Shown: positions 1 through 11,406 of the stretch, in pieces | Position numbering within the stretch: position 1 is the stretch's first letter | Layout: each line of letters starts with the position of its first letter | Assembly (NCBI GenBank): GCA_003254925.1 | Contig: QANZ01001960.1 | Span: 1 to 64,000, forward strand | Origin: Chamaecrista fasciculata | Taxonomy: Eukaryota; Streptophyta; Magnoliopsida; Fabales; Fabaceae | Length of the DNA: 64,000 nt | Direction: 5' to 3' | Translations under genes and position numbers: made by a program | The notes under the pieces: generated by a model | What the model was told of the DNA's origin: nothing | What the model saw: only the letters and a program-made list of their open reading frames with translations | The model's database searches: none

Positions 1-204
1 TAAAAATTTATATAAACATGTAAAATTAATTTTAAGAATTTAAAATTGATGACGTACTTTTAACAGCAATTTAAATATTCAGTGTTTATTCAATTTATAT
101 CATTCATTCAACGTTTAGTTTGCACATGCCTATAGCACTTTGCAATTTGGCTAATGCCCACAGCTAAAAGCCGAAAGCAGTGAGAAGTGAGAAGATTTAG
201 CCCA

Positions 205-326
205 ACACGTGTACGATGCCCAAACCGTCTAGATCTTTCCGACCCCACACAAATCCAACGGTGAATTATCCACCACGCGACCTCATACCTATCAACAAAG
301 GAGCGGTCCACAATCCGCCACGTGTC
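205..326 (+). promoter_or_regulatory. G-box/ABRE-like sites upstream of NF-YB gene
   Basis: Two CACGTG cores lie 210-330 bases upstream of the NF-YB start codon: ACACGTGT at 205-212 and CCACGTGTC at 318-326. These match the G-box/ABRE consensus bound by plant bZIP and bHLH factors, so abscisic acid or light control is possible. A pyrimidine-rich stretch (about 380-490) directly before the ATG looks like a 5' UTR. I see no clear TATA box. The motifs are seen in the sequence; their function is inferred. Confidence 0.45.
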
Positions 327-534
327 GACCTCGATGCATTATTATCACAACGATCCAACGGACCCAACCCTTCCCATTCTTCCAAGAATCCAAGACTCTC
401 TCTGCAACACTGCAAGAAAAAAAGAACCCTCCCCATTTTCCCATTCTACCCCTCGTCTTTCTCCAAATCCTCTCGCTATCCCTTCGCCGCCGCCGACGAC
501 GATCTACCTCCGATCACGGTGATATTCGGATCCG

Positions 535-1116
535 ATGGCGGATTCCGATAACGAATCGGGCGGCTACGGCGGGAACAACCACAGCGGCGGGAACGCGAAC
601 AGCGAGGCGTCGACCAAGGAACAGGACAGGTTCTTGCCGATAGCGAACGTGAGCAGGATTATGAAGAAGGCGTTGCCGGCGAACGCCAAGATCTCCAAAG
701 ACGCGAAGGAGACTGTGCAGGAGTGCGTCTCGGAGTTCATCAGCTTCGTAACCGGCGAGGCCTCCGATAAGTGCCAGAGAGAGAAGAGGAAGACGATCAA
801 CGGCGACGATCTACTCTGGGCCATGACCACTCTAGGGTTTGAGGAATACGTCGAGCCTCTCAAGATTTATCTGCAGAAGTATCGCGAGATGGAAGGGGAG
901 AAGGGTGGTACTCCCTCCATGGGAGGAAGACACGGCGAGAAGGAAGGCGGAGGAGGCGGCGGCGGCGGCGGCGGCGGCGGTGGGTTTAACGGGGTTGAGG
1001 GTATGTACGGTGGGATGATGATGGGTCATCATCAGGGACAGGTGTACGGTTCTGGTGGGTTTAACCAAGGCAGTGGTGGTGGTGGTGGTGGAGGTTCGAA
1101 TGTCAGATCTAGGTAG
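535..1116 (+). CDS. NF-YB3: Nuclear transcription factor Y subunit B, NF-YB3-like (non-LEC1 type)
   Basis: This is a single-exon gene for 193 residues. NF-YB pairs with NF-YC through a histone fold; the dimer recruits NF-YA and binds CCAAT boxes in the nucleus. The conserved domain spans about residues 30-118. It begins with [15 protein letters not shown] and contains [18 protein letters not shown] and the family's typical end [11 protein letters not shown]. Residue 55 is Lys (KISKDAKE) where LEC1-type subunits have Asp, so this is a non-LEC1 subunit. The N-terminus ([10 protein letters not shown]) and the glycine-rich tail resemble Arabidopsis NF-YB3, a flowering-time regulator. The start is the first ATG before the domain. 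The tail is encoded by a GGC repeat (about 950-980) and a GGT repeat (about 1070-1095) that could vary in length. The assignment to NF-YB is secure; the exact paralogue number is inferred. Confidence 0.95.
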   Translation: MADSDNESGGYGGNNHSGGNANSEASTKEQDRFLPIANVSRIMKKALPANAKISKDAKETVQECVSEFISFVTGEASDKCQREKRKTINGDDLLWAMTTLGFEEYVEPLKIYLQKYREMEGEKGGTPSMGGRHGEKEGGGGGGGGGGGGGFNGVEGMYGGMMMGHHQGQVYGSGGFNQGSGGGGGGGSNVRSR

Positions 1117-1855
1117 TTTTGTTTACTGATATCGTAAAATTGGAGTTCGAATTTTCTTTGGCAAGGAGTCAAATTAACTCAAGAAATACCTATATTCTGC
1201 TATAAATCTTCTTCGTATGTGATAAGTCATAGCATGTATGTACTCTGAATAGATTTGAGTGGGAATTTTTATAGTAAGAACTAAGAAAGCAAGAATTCAA
1301 GCTGGGAACTTTTGGACTAGTTGTGTAGAATACAGAATGACACAAGAGTGACTTTGCAGCAATGAGGTAGAGTTCGTATAGTATGATCTTGGTACAAGTG
1401 TAACTCTATAATACTCTCTATATTGATATTGATAAAATGCTAGTGTTGTATTTGGGGGAAAAGAGACATGGACATCTATGTGTGCCTTTATCCCCTTCAA
1501 TTTCTATAGAGGATTTAGACTTTGATGAGTTGAATCAATGAAACCAAGTTTGCATTGTTATGATTGTTATTAGAATGCTTTACTGATTGAATGACTGGCT
1601 GGATAGTTGGTGTCATATATAAATTTGGAAAATTAAGGTAGGTAAGGCGTGAAGGGTTGTTTATAGTTAGTGTGTAAAATTGGAAAAATGATGGAATGAT
1701 GAGTGATGTGTGGGTTTGAGGCTTGAGGGAAGAGAGTGGAAATGTAATGGTGTTGGTTGAGCCATGTGTATGCATACATTTGGGGAAAATTGAGCATTGG
1801 GTAGTGTGTGTGTGTTAGGGGTTGGATTGTAGCTTTCCAACGTTTCTTAGCCGTT
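1117..1855. other. 3' flank of NF-YB gene, no other gene seen
   Basis: The first few hundred bases probably hold the NF-YB 3' UTR. The remainder is AT-rich with only short, low-quality open frames and nothing recognisable. Confidence 0.5.
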
Positions 1856-1890
1856 CGACAGGGGATCCTTAGCCTTTTGGGGAACGGCCC

Positions 1891-2016
1891 CTGCCGTGTC
1901 GCAGGGCGTGCGGTGCGGTGCGACAGGGGCCAATAAGAGTACGTCATGTGTGTAGGTGGTGCCACATGGCGCACTCCTATTAACCCCTCTCGCACCGCAC
2001 GCCCTGTAGTACAGCA
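1891..2016. repeat. GC-rich near-perfect foldback (MITE or hairpin-RNA candidate)
   Basis: The segment 1891-1952 is almost the reverse complement of 1955-2016. The best-matched core is GCAGGGCGTGCGGTGCG on one arm and CGCACCGCACGCCCTGT on the other, with a loop of only a few bases. It is far more GC-rich than its surroundings. An 8-of-9 direct match (TAGCCTTTT at 1870, TAGCCTTTG at 2026) flanks it and could be a Mutator-type 9-bp target duplication, but the element ends do not pair well. It could instead be a hairpin-RNA locus. The inverted repeat is certain; its nature is not. Confidence 0.6.
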
Positions 2017-3007
2017 GAAGATCTATAGCCTTTGTTTTGTGGGCTGCCGAAAGATCTCAGGATTGAGTTTAATTTGGAGTTGGAGATAAAGTGGGAAAGA
2101 GATAAGAGAAGGTCGAGATAATCAAAATCAAAATGTTCATATATAATGGGGACCTTAGACTTTAGAGTATGTTGGTTTGAGTCTAGATTTGGGACCATTG
2201 TCAGTCGGTTCGAGTGAGTTTGAAAGTAATTTATTCATAATACTAAATATGTATTTTTATATAAATAATATAATATTTTTCAATTTGATGTGTTTGAGAA
2301 GATGTTAAATATTTCATATATATTTAAATAATCTAATAATATATTTATATTTATAATTTATTTCTTGATTTTAATAAAAAATTATTTTTTGATATTTGAT
2401 AATTATAGAGGTAGAAAATTAATGAAAATATGGTTTATATTAATAAAAAATTATTTTAAAATTACTTTAGGTCTAGATAAAGAAATTAGATTATTCATCA
2501 AATTTAAAAATGTGAATTGTGTTTTTATACTTGTTCGTGTCTGTGTCTGAAGTTTAGGTATTATAGTTCCTTATTTATATTTTACTTGTGATCATCATCG
2601 CTAAACAAGTTTAGGAGAAATTAATATTTTACAAAATGGTGATTATAAGTTTAAATTATTGTTAAGAGGAGATTGATTCTTGATTTATTTTTATCTCTGG
2701 CAAGTTTAATATGTAGGCTGTAAAATTTACATTGGAAAATATTATTCTTAATTATAATGTGCAATTGATGTATTAAGCATTAAATTGGGTGAGGCCTCCT
2801 TTGACTTCAGTACTCGTTTGTAGTTGGGCCTGCTCCTGCATCTCTAACAAATAGATTGGGTGAGGCTGCTTATGATCCCAAAAGAAACATCACGGCCAAA
2901 AATATATTTATCACCAAAAACCTTGTTTCTATTTTCTAGCCACTTGTTTCATAAAAAAAAAAAAAGTTACATAATGTCTCAAAATCTTCAAATTTAAGAA
3001 AAATAAA
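2017..3007. other. AT-rich intergenic region
   Basis: I see no gene. The stretch is strongly AT-rich, with short frames that lack codon bias or family resemblance. Confidence 0.5.
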
Positions 3008-3577
3008 GAGGAACCCCACTATTTGGTCCCTCCTTTTTCACACTTTTAACTATTTGGTCCCTGCATTTTGGAAATAGATTATTTGGTCTCTCAAAAATTA
3101 AAAATGTCAACTTGTTAGTCCTTCATTTATCATAATTGTCAACTATTTAGTCTTTCATTTATCATAATCGTCAACTATCAAACGCCAAATGCTTACATGA
3201 CACCGTTAAATGGCAATTTAGCATCCTAATTGCCTAAATCAATCGAACTAGACCAACAAACACAATAAAACCGGTCTAAAATTGAGTCAGGCCCAAATAT
3301 TTTATATTACACGTGAAGCTTCCATAAGGTATAAATTATTGAATTATTCTCAAACCTCAAACCCTAGGTGGTTCCAAATAGTTAAATATGTGATATTTAA
3401 CATGTTACATGTGCACTTAATGGTCAGACTATCAGTGTTGGTAACGGAGATAGACTACAGGAACTAACGAGTTGACATTTCTAATTTTTAAGGGACCAAA
3501 TAATCTATTTCCAAAATGCAGGGACCAAATAGTTAAAAGTGTGAAAAAGGAGGGACCAAATAGTAGGTTTCCTCTTT
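3008..3577. mobile_element. Non-autonomous TIR element with about 105-bp inverted ends (TATTTGGTCCCT family)
   Basis: The left end (3008-3118) and right end (3468-3577) are inverted copies, each carrying repeated TATTTGGTCCCT or AGGGACCAAATA blocks and the shared GTGTGAAAAAGGAGGGACC segment. The middle of about 350 bp has no credible coding capacity. The same GGGACCAAATA phrase recurs in the Helitron-like pieces at 29.5 and 31.0 kb. I could not find a convincing target duplication, so the superfamily stays open; Mutator-like is my guess. Confidence 0.75.
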
Positions 3578-5538
3578 TAATAAAAATAGGTTAGTTATTA
3601 TACAAGAGGGGAAAAATGGAAAAGATAATAAAAATTGATGATAGTGTTGGGGATTCAATGCAATTATGATGAGATTTCAATGAACACCGGCATACATCAT
3701 TGATAAATCTAAAAATTTTGCTTGATGATTATTCAAATAAATATATGCAAAATAATTTTAAGGATTGACATTTGACATTGATAATAGAAAAAAATTGTGA
3801 GGAATGCAATGGAGTAGAGAAATATGAGAAAGACAACTTGTAAAATGCTACAAAATCATGATTTCTAATGTAAAATGCTAGTTTGCTTGAGTTGTTTAAT
3901 CAAGTTACACCTCAAATCTCTAGCTAGTTACATATTATTTCTCTGTTTGTGATTAATTTCTAAATTTTAAATAACAAACTCTATTTGAAGAAACTAGAAA
4001 GCAGATATGTATATATTCCTATCAAATAAGCCTCTCATCAATACAACACTAAATTACTTGATTCAAATGGTAAATTATTTTAAACTTAACAGTTAAGAAA
4101 CTTCTATAATATTTAAAAAAAAAAAAGAAATTGAGAAAAAAAAATTGTAAAAGGAACATGTGCAACTCAGCAACTCAGCAACTCAGACGATGTAAGAATA
4201 CTCATGAAAAGTCTAAAGAAAAAATTCCATCGCATCCATATTCACTTCTTTTATACCCTTTATGTTTTTATATACTAATAAAGAGGGAAAAAAAAAGCAA
4301 AAAACACTTATTTGATTCTTAGAGTAATGTATTATTGACATCAAGGAATAGACTTTGAGCTTTTTATAATTGATTGGATGCACAAAAAGAGATGCCCACT
4401 TCGTATCAAACTTTATTGTGTGGACACACGCTCAATTACCACCTATATATATTATGGCCGGTGACTCTTTATAGGAATAACTAATAAGTAAATAAGTTGG
4501 AGATCTTATTATAAATTATTTTAATAAAATTTAAAATTTATTAATGTAAACAATAGTAAAAACTAGTTAAACTATAAGTTTTAATTCATTTCAATTCTAA
4601 ATACAACGAGTTCGGAATTACGAGTTACTCTTAACGAATTTTTCTCTACTCAGTTGAGACGATTAACAAATGAGATCAAATCAAACATTAAAGTAAATTT
4701 GAGATCAAATAATGAAAATTTTAGGAAAACTATTATAAGCCCAAAAAATAAAGAATTAGATTACAACCTTTCACAAAAATAAGAGAGTAAATGTGAACTT
4801 TAGCTTATATATATATATCATATAATAATATAAAATATGATTTGAAAAATTATATATATATATATATATATTTTAATTTAATATATAACTATGCTGGAAG
4901 AACAGATTCATTGATTATGGTATCTGCTTTTGTTTTCTGGAGAACTTATTCTGGCTTGGTACTCTTGAGCCTTGTCTTTAAGCATGCATATATGGTTCTG
5001 GACCATATATAATACTTTTTCCTAAATATACTTTTTCATGCATAAAATAAAAATGTTTAAGTGCACTTTTTTTTATCCTTAAGACAAGTGTAATGAGTCA
5101 ATAAATATATCATAATATATAATGATGATATAGTATTATAGTACATGTACAGTTATTTTTATTTGATTTTCTCACTTGGGCTTTAATAAAGGAAAAAAAA
5201 ACTAAGCTTCTTCTTCATTTTGTTTAAAGGGCATCAATTGCAATAATTATTATTTTATGTAGGTAATGTAACCCTTGTGTTTCTTGAAGAGCACCCAAAT
5301 CTGAAGGCTTATTAATTAATCAATAATCATTAAAGATAGGGTTTTGTGATTTTGTCACCACGTGATAGGACAACTTCTCTTGTTGGTTTCAAGGAAGCAG
5401 GTGCATGAGAGAAAGGATAAGATCATCGTTAAATTCGATATTGTCAACTTTTTGTGTATTATATATTAATTTACATATTGCTTCTTCATTGTATAATCTA
5501 TTTGATTTGAGGTTCTTGATTTTATATATATAGTTTAG
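3578..5538. other. AT-rich intergenic region with a small tandem repeat
   Basis: No gene is visible. An 8-bp unit, CAACTCAG, is repeated three times at 4163-4186. TA-rich tracts occur at about 4808-4870. Degenerate sequence at 4570-4750 belongs to a dispersed repeat also seen at about 19.1, 40.9-41.3 and 46.7-46.9 kb. Confidence 0.5.
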
Positions 5539-5540
5539 TA

Positions 5541-5814
5541 CTCCCTCCGGTTCTGAATATCTGGTGTTTTAGAAAATCAGTTTTGTTCCAAAATATCTGA
5601 TGTTTTATAAATTCAAGAGAGCATTAATTATTTTTTTACATTTCTACCCCTATTAAATATAGTAGAGTCATAAATGTATAAACATTTTCCAAGTAATTTA
5701 ATAGGGATAGTTTAGTCATTTTACTTCATTTTTCTCTTCATTCTATGTTGGCTAATCATTTCCTTAATCTGTGTGTAGAAACCTTAAACGCCAGATATAT
5801 AGAACCGGAGGGAG
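5541..5814. mobile_element. Stowaway-like MITE (Tc1/mariner)
   Basis: The element starts CTCCCTCCGGTTC and ends GAACCGGAGGGAG, the classic Stowaway terminal inverted repeat, flanked on both sides by the TA target duplication (5539-5540 and 5815-5816). It is 274 bp long. The subterminal segments are also inverted (ATATCTGGTGTTT and AAACGCCAGATAT). It has no coding capacity and would be moved in trans by a mariner transposase. Confidence 0.92.
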
Positions 5815-5816
5815 TA

Positions 5817-6685
5817 ATAGACTAATAGTATTATTTATTTGAAGCCAAAAAACAAATGTCTTATACCCAATAAAAATGATTCTATTGTTACAATTATTGA
5901 GGTGGCATCTGTTGGTATCTTACCAATGTCTTGAAAACTAGATTGGTCAACGAAATTATGAGAATGAGTAATTAAATTCAAATATTTTAAATGAATATAT
6001 TGATGTAAAATGAATAATATTTTACTAAAAAATAGAAATATTATAAAACCCTATTTTAGGAGTGTCTTTTTATTTTCCAATCTTCTTATCGATCCTTGTA
6101 CCTTTTGGATATATTTTGCTTGAGGTACTGAAATTGCTTCCATGTATGTAAGTTAAATTTCTTTAGCTTTTAATGGTTTAATTTGATATTATTTTTTTAA
6201 AAAATTATTAAAATATGAAAGAAACTAACTATTTGATTTCTTAAATTTATGTCGAATCAATAAATCAATTTTTAAATAATCGACCAAAATATACGATTTA
6301 GTTCATAAAATATCACTTAATAATGATAACATAGAAATCTAATATTAAATTTTCCAAATTTTTTTGATAATGACTTTATTAGTATTAGTATAATACTATA
6401 ATATATAAATTTATTTCTTTCATGAATTTTTTCTTAAAAGCATTATCATATAATTAAGTATTAAGGACTAAGTTTTAAAGATTTATAAAATATAGAAACT
6501 AATTTACAATATACATTTATATAGTTAAATAGGGACTAAATTAAAATCTTCAATAAATTATAGGTACTCAATGATTAATTTTTCCAACTTTATATATATA
6601 CATATATATATATATATATTGTATGTCATGAAAGTGTATGCCTTGCCTCTTATGCACACTACAAGAAATTCACATGAGAGATGAA
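5817..6685. other. AT-rich intergenic region
   Basis: No gene is visible. The stretch contains several poly-T tracts and a TA microsatellite (about 6592-6620). Confidence 0.5.
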
Positions 6686-7250
6686 GGCTCAGTTCGTTTG
6701 CGCTTCTAATAAAATCTGCTCTGATTATAATTAGAGTATGATTATAATAAAAATTGATTATTTGTGTATTGGCGTTTGGATAAAAGTTGATTATTTGGTG
6801 TGAAATTATTGAAATGGGTATATAATGATTGTGGTTGGTAGATAGAAGGGTAAGGAAATTGATAAATTGTATAGGGGTAGAAATGGAAGAAAAAGTTGGA
6901 AAAAGTAGGAAAAAGTAAGATGTGATTTGATTATAATAAAAGTGTGTTTGGATGTGATTGTTGCTTATAGAAAAATCAAATTATGTCACGGTTTGCCTTG
7001 GAAAGCGTGAAAATATGATTATAATCATGTGCAACTTTGGAGGTGATTATTTTGTTTGATCCACCGAATTCATTTTTGCCTACGAAATGGTGGACCGAAA
7101 GGACTAAAGTGTAGCATTTGGCCCCGACATTCGGTGAACCACCGAAAAAAAGGTCCACCGTTTCGCACAAGATAAGAGAGAATGAAAAAAAAGAAGCGGA
7201 CCCGAAAATGATCTCCATTTTGGCATAATTTCAATTTCAATCTCGTCTCC

Positions 7251-7285
7251 TCTCTCTCACATTCTCTCTCTCTCTCTCTCTCTCA

Positions 7286-7358
<73 letters not shown>
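7251..7358 (+). repeat. (TC)n microsatellite
   Basis: About 50 TC units, interrupted once by ACAT, lie inside the Harbinger-like element directly before the ATG at 7369. In plants such CT tracts often mark 5' UTRs, which fits a captured or relic gene start there. Confidence 0.9.
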
Positions 7359-7361
<3 letters not shown>

Positions 7362-7573
7362 TTCGCCATGGACGCGGCATCACAGCTCGTCTACTCCGAC
7401 ATCACAAATCGTACTCGGTTTTTTTGGGACCAATTTCATATCGTATTGGTTCCTTTTCAGTCCAATTTCATTTTGGGACTATTTTAGCTTAGTGAATTTT
7501 CAGTCCAATTTCAAATCGTACCCGGTTTGTTCATTTCCTCTATTTTTTTCTTTATCGTCTCGTGTGCGATATT

Positions 7574-7575
<2 letters not shown>

Positions 7576-7621
<46 letters not shown>
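7576..7621 (+). repeat. (GA)n microsatellite
   Basis: A GA tract of about 22 units, also inside the Harbinger-like element. It is complementary in type to the TC tract 220 bp away, so the two could pair as an inverted repeat. Confidence 0.9.
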
Positions 7622-7623
<2 letters not shown>

Positions 7624-7963
7624 CCAGAAGGACGAAAGAGAAGATAGAGAAAAAAATGTTAAAATATCAATTTGAACCCTAAACCATTTGGGCAAAATAA
7701 CAGTTTAGTCCAACATAATAATAAGTAATTACAACATGGCCCAATATTAAGATAAATGACCATTTTATCCTTTGTGATTGGTGAGTGAATTTAGTAGAAT
7801 ATAGGTAATTATAGATATATATATGGGTATAAGTTTAATTGAGTGTGTATGATTATAAAAAAATCATGATTATAATTTGATCAGAAAACAATCGCAAACG
7901 AACACGCTTATTATGATTATAATCAGAGTAGATTATAATCAGAGCGCAAACGAACTGGGCGAA

Positions 7964-9756
7964 ATTAACTATCTGATATCACAAAGCAAATCAAAGTACA
8001 CATATATGAGATGAGCAATATCTATTCTTTTTTCTCTCTCTTTCTTTGTTTCTTAATTATTTTATTTATTTCCTTTTCTTTATTGCTAAAAGTTTAGAAT
8101 TTTATATGGTGGAATTGCATACGACAGTCAACTTGCACCACTTTTGTCTTATAGCAAAACTAAAAAGAAATCAAGAAAGAAGAGATTGCACTAACATGAA
8201 GCCATCAAGTTTAATTATTTAATTAACTTTGGAATTCAAAGACAATAAACTAAAAAACAAAGTATAAAAAGACAAACTTGACATGTCAAATCCAATTAAC
8301 AACTCATACCTTCCTGTATATATGGGCTGTAATCACAACGTTATTTTCTGTGAATATGTTCTTTTCAATATTTTTTAAGGAACCTCTTTCGGCTTCAATT
8401 CAATTGCCATTCACAACAGGTTTATTTAGCTGCTCTAATCAATTCTATGATGCTATCTTTCTTTCTCTTTCCATTTCTTCTAATCATTCATCTATTTGCT
8501 TATTTGTTTTAGTAGCTTAAATGAAGATTAAACTCATTAATTCGAGTTGGATAAGATTGTAACTTTGTAAGACTAACAAAGTTTTTGCTACCAAATACTA
8601 AACCTAATTATATTTTTAAGTTATAAATTTGAAACCTTAAATTAAGCTGAATGAACCTTCAATCAATTGATTCATGTGCTTGATAGTTTTGTATCTCTTT
8701 ATTTTTCATCCCTATAATTTACTTATATTTTAATTGTTAAAAAAATATTATCTTTTCCAAGGTGCTAACTCTATTATAAGGTTGTTTTCTTTTATTAAGT
8801 TAATGATTTCTTCTTCAAAGACGATATATTTTTTTAAATTGGGTCACATAAAATTATAAGATTTAATATTGTTAAATATGTAAATATAATTAATTTTATC
8901 ATTTTGTTAAGGATAATAATTGAATTTTAATGATCAACAAATTTAACGTGTTTTTAAATTTTATTGATATCCTACTTAATGATTAATATTTTAAAAAATT
9001 AATTTATAATTAAGTTTAAATTGAGGTCATGAGTTAAAATCCTGGAAACAGCCTCACTGCAAAAAAAAAGATAAGGTTGCATACATCTTGATCCTCCCCA
9101 AATCCCACCTAGTGGGAGCTCATGCTCTTGGCCGCCCTTTTTATTATCATGATAAAATACTAAATTGAATGTATATACATTTTTTAAAAATTAAATTAAT
9201 ATTTTTTTAAAAAAATGAATGAAAAAATATTTTCTTTCAATAATCAATATTAATTATAATTTTACTCTATTTTTTTATTATGTCAAACAGAGTTATAAAA
9301 CTTGACTAGAGATAGATTATAATAAATTTTCTATTGTGTAAAATTCATATATAATAAATATAAATTATTTTTATGGGAAAACAAAACTTATTTAACTTAT
9401 GAGTTCTTCTGACAATGACTTTTTATTTAACTTATCATAAAGTCACATTTTTACATATAATTCAGCTTTCGTTATCGATCAGACTCAATTACATTAGAGA
9501 TAAAGACAATATTAAAAAAAAACCTTTTTAATATGTTGAGAATTAACATAAAATCAAACTAAATTTTCATAAACCAAGCCTTTTTCTGTTTTTTCACTTT
9601 TTCCCCAATAGGCCATAGCATAACTAGGAACTAGAGCAAGGTATTATTATTATGGGAGCAACACTGAAGAATCATGAAAAGTTTGTACAGTGATTTAGAC
9701 AGTGTTTGGCTGTTGCGGATATTCAGGGAACATTCTCTCCTGAACAGACTAATAAT
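7964..9756. other. AT-rich intergenic region
   Basis: No gene is supported. An open frame at 8278-8520 encodes an 80-residue hydrophobic peptide with no recognisable family and AT-driven composition; I do not call it a gene. Confidence 0.5.
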
Positions 9757-10270
9757 TATAACCAAGGTTATTAAAACCGGATCGGTCATTGAACCGGCTG
9801 AAGCAGAGGTTCAAGGTTCAATGGTTCAACCGGGGTCGGACCGTTAATAATTAAATAAATAAAAAATAATATATTTAGTTTAATATAATAAAAATATATA
9901 ATAAACTCTTTAAATTTAAGCTGGATTGAGTAAGAAAGTGATTAATTAGAAGGATAAAAAATCAAATTTTGAAGTAAAAACTATTAAATAACGTATTATT
10001 TTGAGTCTAAACATAATAAGAAACAAATTTTTTTAAAATAACATCATTTTAATCAAGAAAAAGTAAAAAAAAAAAATTAGAAAAAAACTGAACCGGTTCA
10101 ACCTCAAAACCGGCCAGTTCAAGGCGGTTTTCCCGGTTTTTGACCGGTTCAGGCGGTTCTTGACCGATTCTCAGCTTACCCGATTTTGTGCTCAACTCGG
10201 ATCGGATCACTGACCGGTTCTCGGTTCAACCGGTTCGACTGGCCGGTCCAGTCTAGTTTTTATAACTCTG
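9757..10270. mobile_element. Non-autonomous element of an ACCGG-rich repeat family, copy 1
   Basis: The left end (AGGTTATTAAAACCGG) and the right end (CCGGTCCAGTCTAGTTTTTATAA on the + strand, shortened here as an imperfect inverse of the left) border dense AACCGGTT/ACCGGTTC blocks around an AT-rich core. The left 330 bp is nearly identical to the copy at 57042-57329, and a more diverged copy lies at 18541-19020. The element is about 500 bp and non-coding. Confidence 0.75.
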
Positions 10271-10555
10271 ACTATAACTCTACCCTTGCTACAATCTTCT
10301 AATCTCATTGGAGAATAAACCAGTATCTCTCGCACATTATCATTGCTTCACTTCACTTGCTTTAAGCAAGAGAGAAAAAGAGAGAGAGAGAAACAAACAT
10401 TAAAAAAAAAATAAAATACAGAGAATATAAAAGAAAAAAAGATTAATAAAATTATAAAATTAATAGATAATTGAGTTATTTAAACATGTTATTGATAAAA
10501 AGTTTGTCACACTAATAAGTAATTTTATATCACTAACATTTCGTGTTTGAGATTT

Positions 10556-10965
10556 TATAATTTATTGGGAGGTTGACTGATTTAGAGAAAGAGTCATTGT
10601 GGTTTAAAATTCGATAAATAAGGGATTGACATTTGCTTCGTTAACAAAAAAAGTTCTGGAGGTTTTTCCTCTCTAAAATTAATGATGCCCTCAGCCCTTA
10701 TTTGTCGCTTTTTTAAACCATATGAACATTTTCTCTAAACAAGTCAAACGGCAGGACCCTCTGTGTAATTTACCATAGAATAGGGGTCACGTATAACGCA
10801 CGTGGGAGGGTATCATTAACTTTAGAAGGAAAAAATCTCTGGAACCTCTTTTGTTAACGGAGCAAATCTCAATACTTTATTTGTCACTTTTTAAACATAG
10901 TGATACATTCTTTAAATAGGCCAAACCTTATGAACCCTCTGTGTAATTTACCCTCGTAACTATAT
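10556..10965. repeat. Two degenerate copies of a Mutator-like terminal repeat
   Basis: Two related blocks each contain a CTCTGTGTAATTTACC ending, a phrase about free TTAAC/GTTAACGGAG, and TTTAAACCAT or TTTAAACATA. They resemble the terminal repeats of the Mutator-like element at 43192-44681 (AATTTACCC ends) and are decayed fragments of that type. Confidence 0.45.
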
Positions 10966-11406
10966 ATATATATATGATATGATGTGAGTTGGATTTAGAT
11001 TAATTAAGACATAATTTTNAAAAAAAAAAAAAAAAGATAATATCTTGAATTTGAACTAAATAGTATGTATAAAAATAGAATTTGTTGATAAAAGTAAAAT
11101 TATGTCATAAAAGATAAATAATACGAAAAAGAATAAAAGACAAAGACAAAGAAAAACAATGCCACTCGGCACTCTCCATCCATTTCATGGTTTGCTTTCA
11201 AAGGTTTGATTTTTCACATATTTACAAAAATGGGGTATCCCATACTAATACATCTCTGTTAAATTTTCTGATAATTCTTGCTGCAGCCTCTTCACATGAA
11301 CAATTTGAAAATTCATCCACCTCTCACACTTGTTATTTTGATTCTGAGGATACAATAGTGAGTGATTTTGATTATAAAATCTGGGTTTGGCCTCCATTTT
11401 CAGTAA

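Larger units (their letters stand above)
6686..7960. mobile_element. PIF/Harbinger-like non-autonomous element
   Basis: The ends are inverted: GGCTCAGTTCGTTTGCGCT at the left and AGCGCAAACGAACTGGGC at the right, with subterminal repeats built on TCTGATTATAAT. GAA flanks both sides (6683-6685 and 7961-7963) as a 3-bp target duplication, a size typical of PIF/Harbinger although TWA is the usual target. The 1275-bp interior has no transposase. It holds long TC and GA microsatellites and a small GC-richer stretch starting at an ATG at 7369, whose frame is open only briefly. Confidence 0.75.

Noticed and set aside
564-1068. Antisense frames over the NF-YB gene
   Set aside because: Shadow frames of a strongly biased coding exon.
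4131-4322. 63-codon lysine-rich frame
   Set aside because: Composition follows the A-rich DNA and it includes a tandem repeat; no family resemblance.
8278-8520. 80-codon hydrophobic frame
   Set aside because: T-rich DNA yields hydrophobic codons; no signal of real coding.
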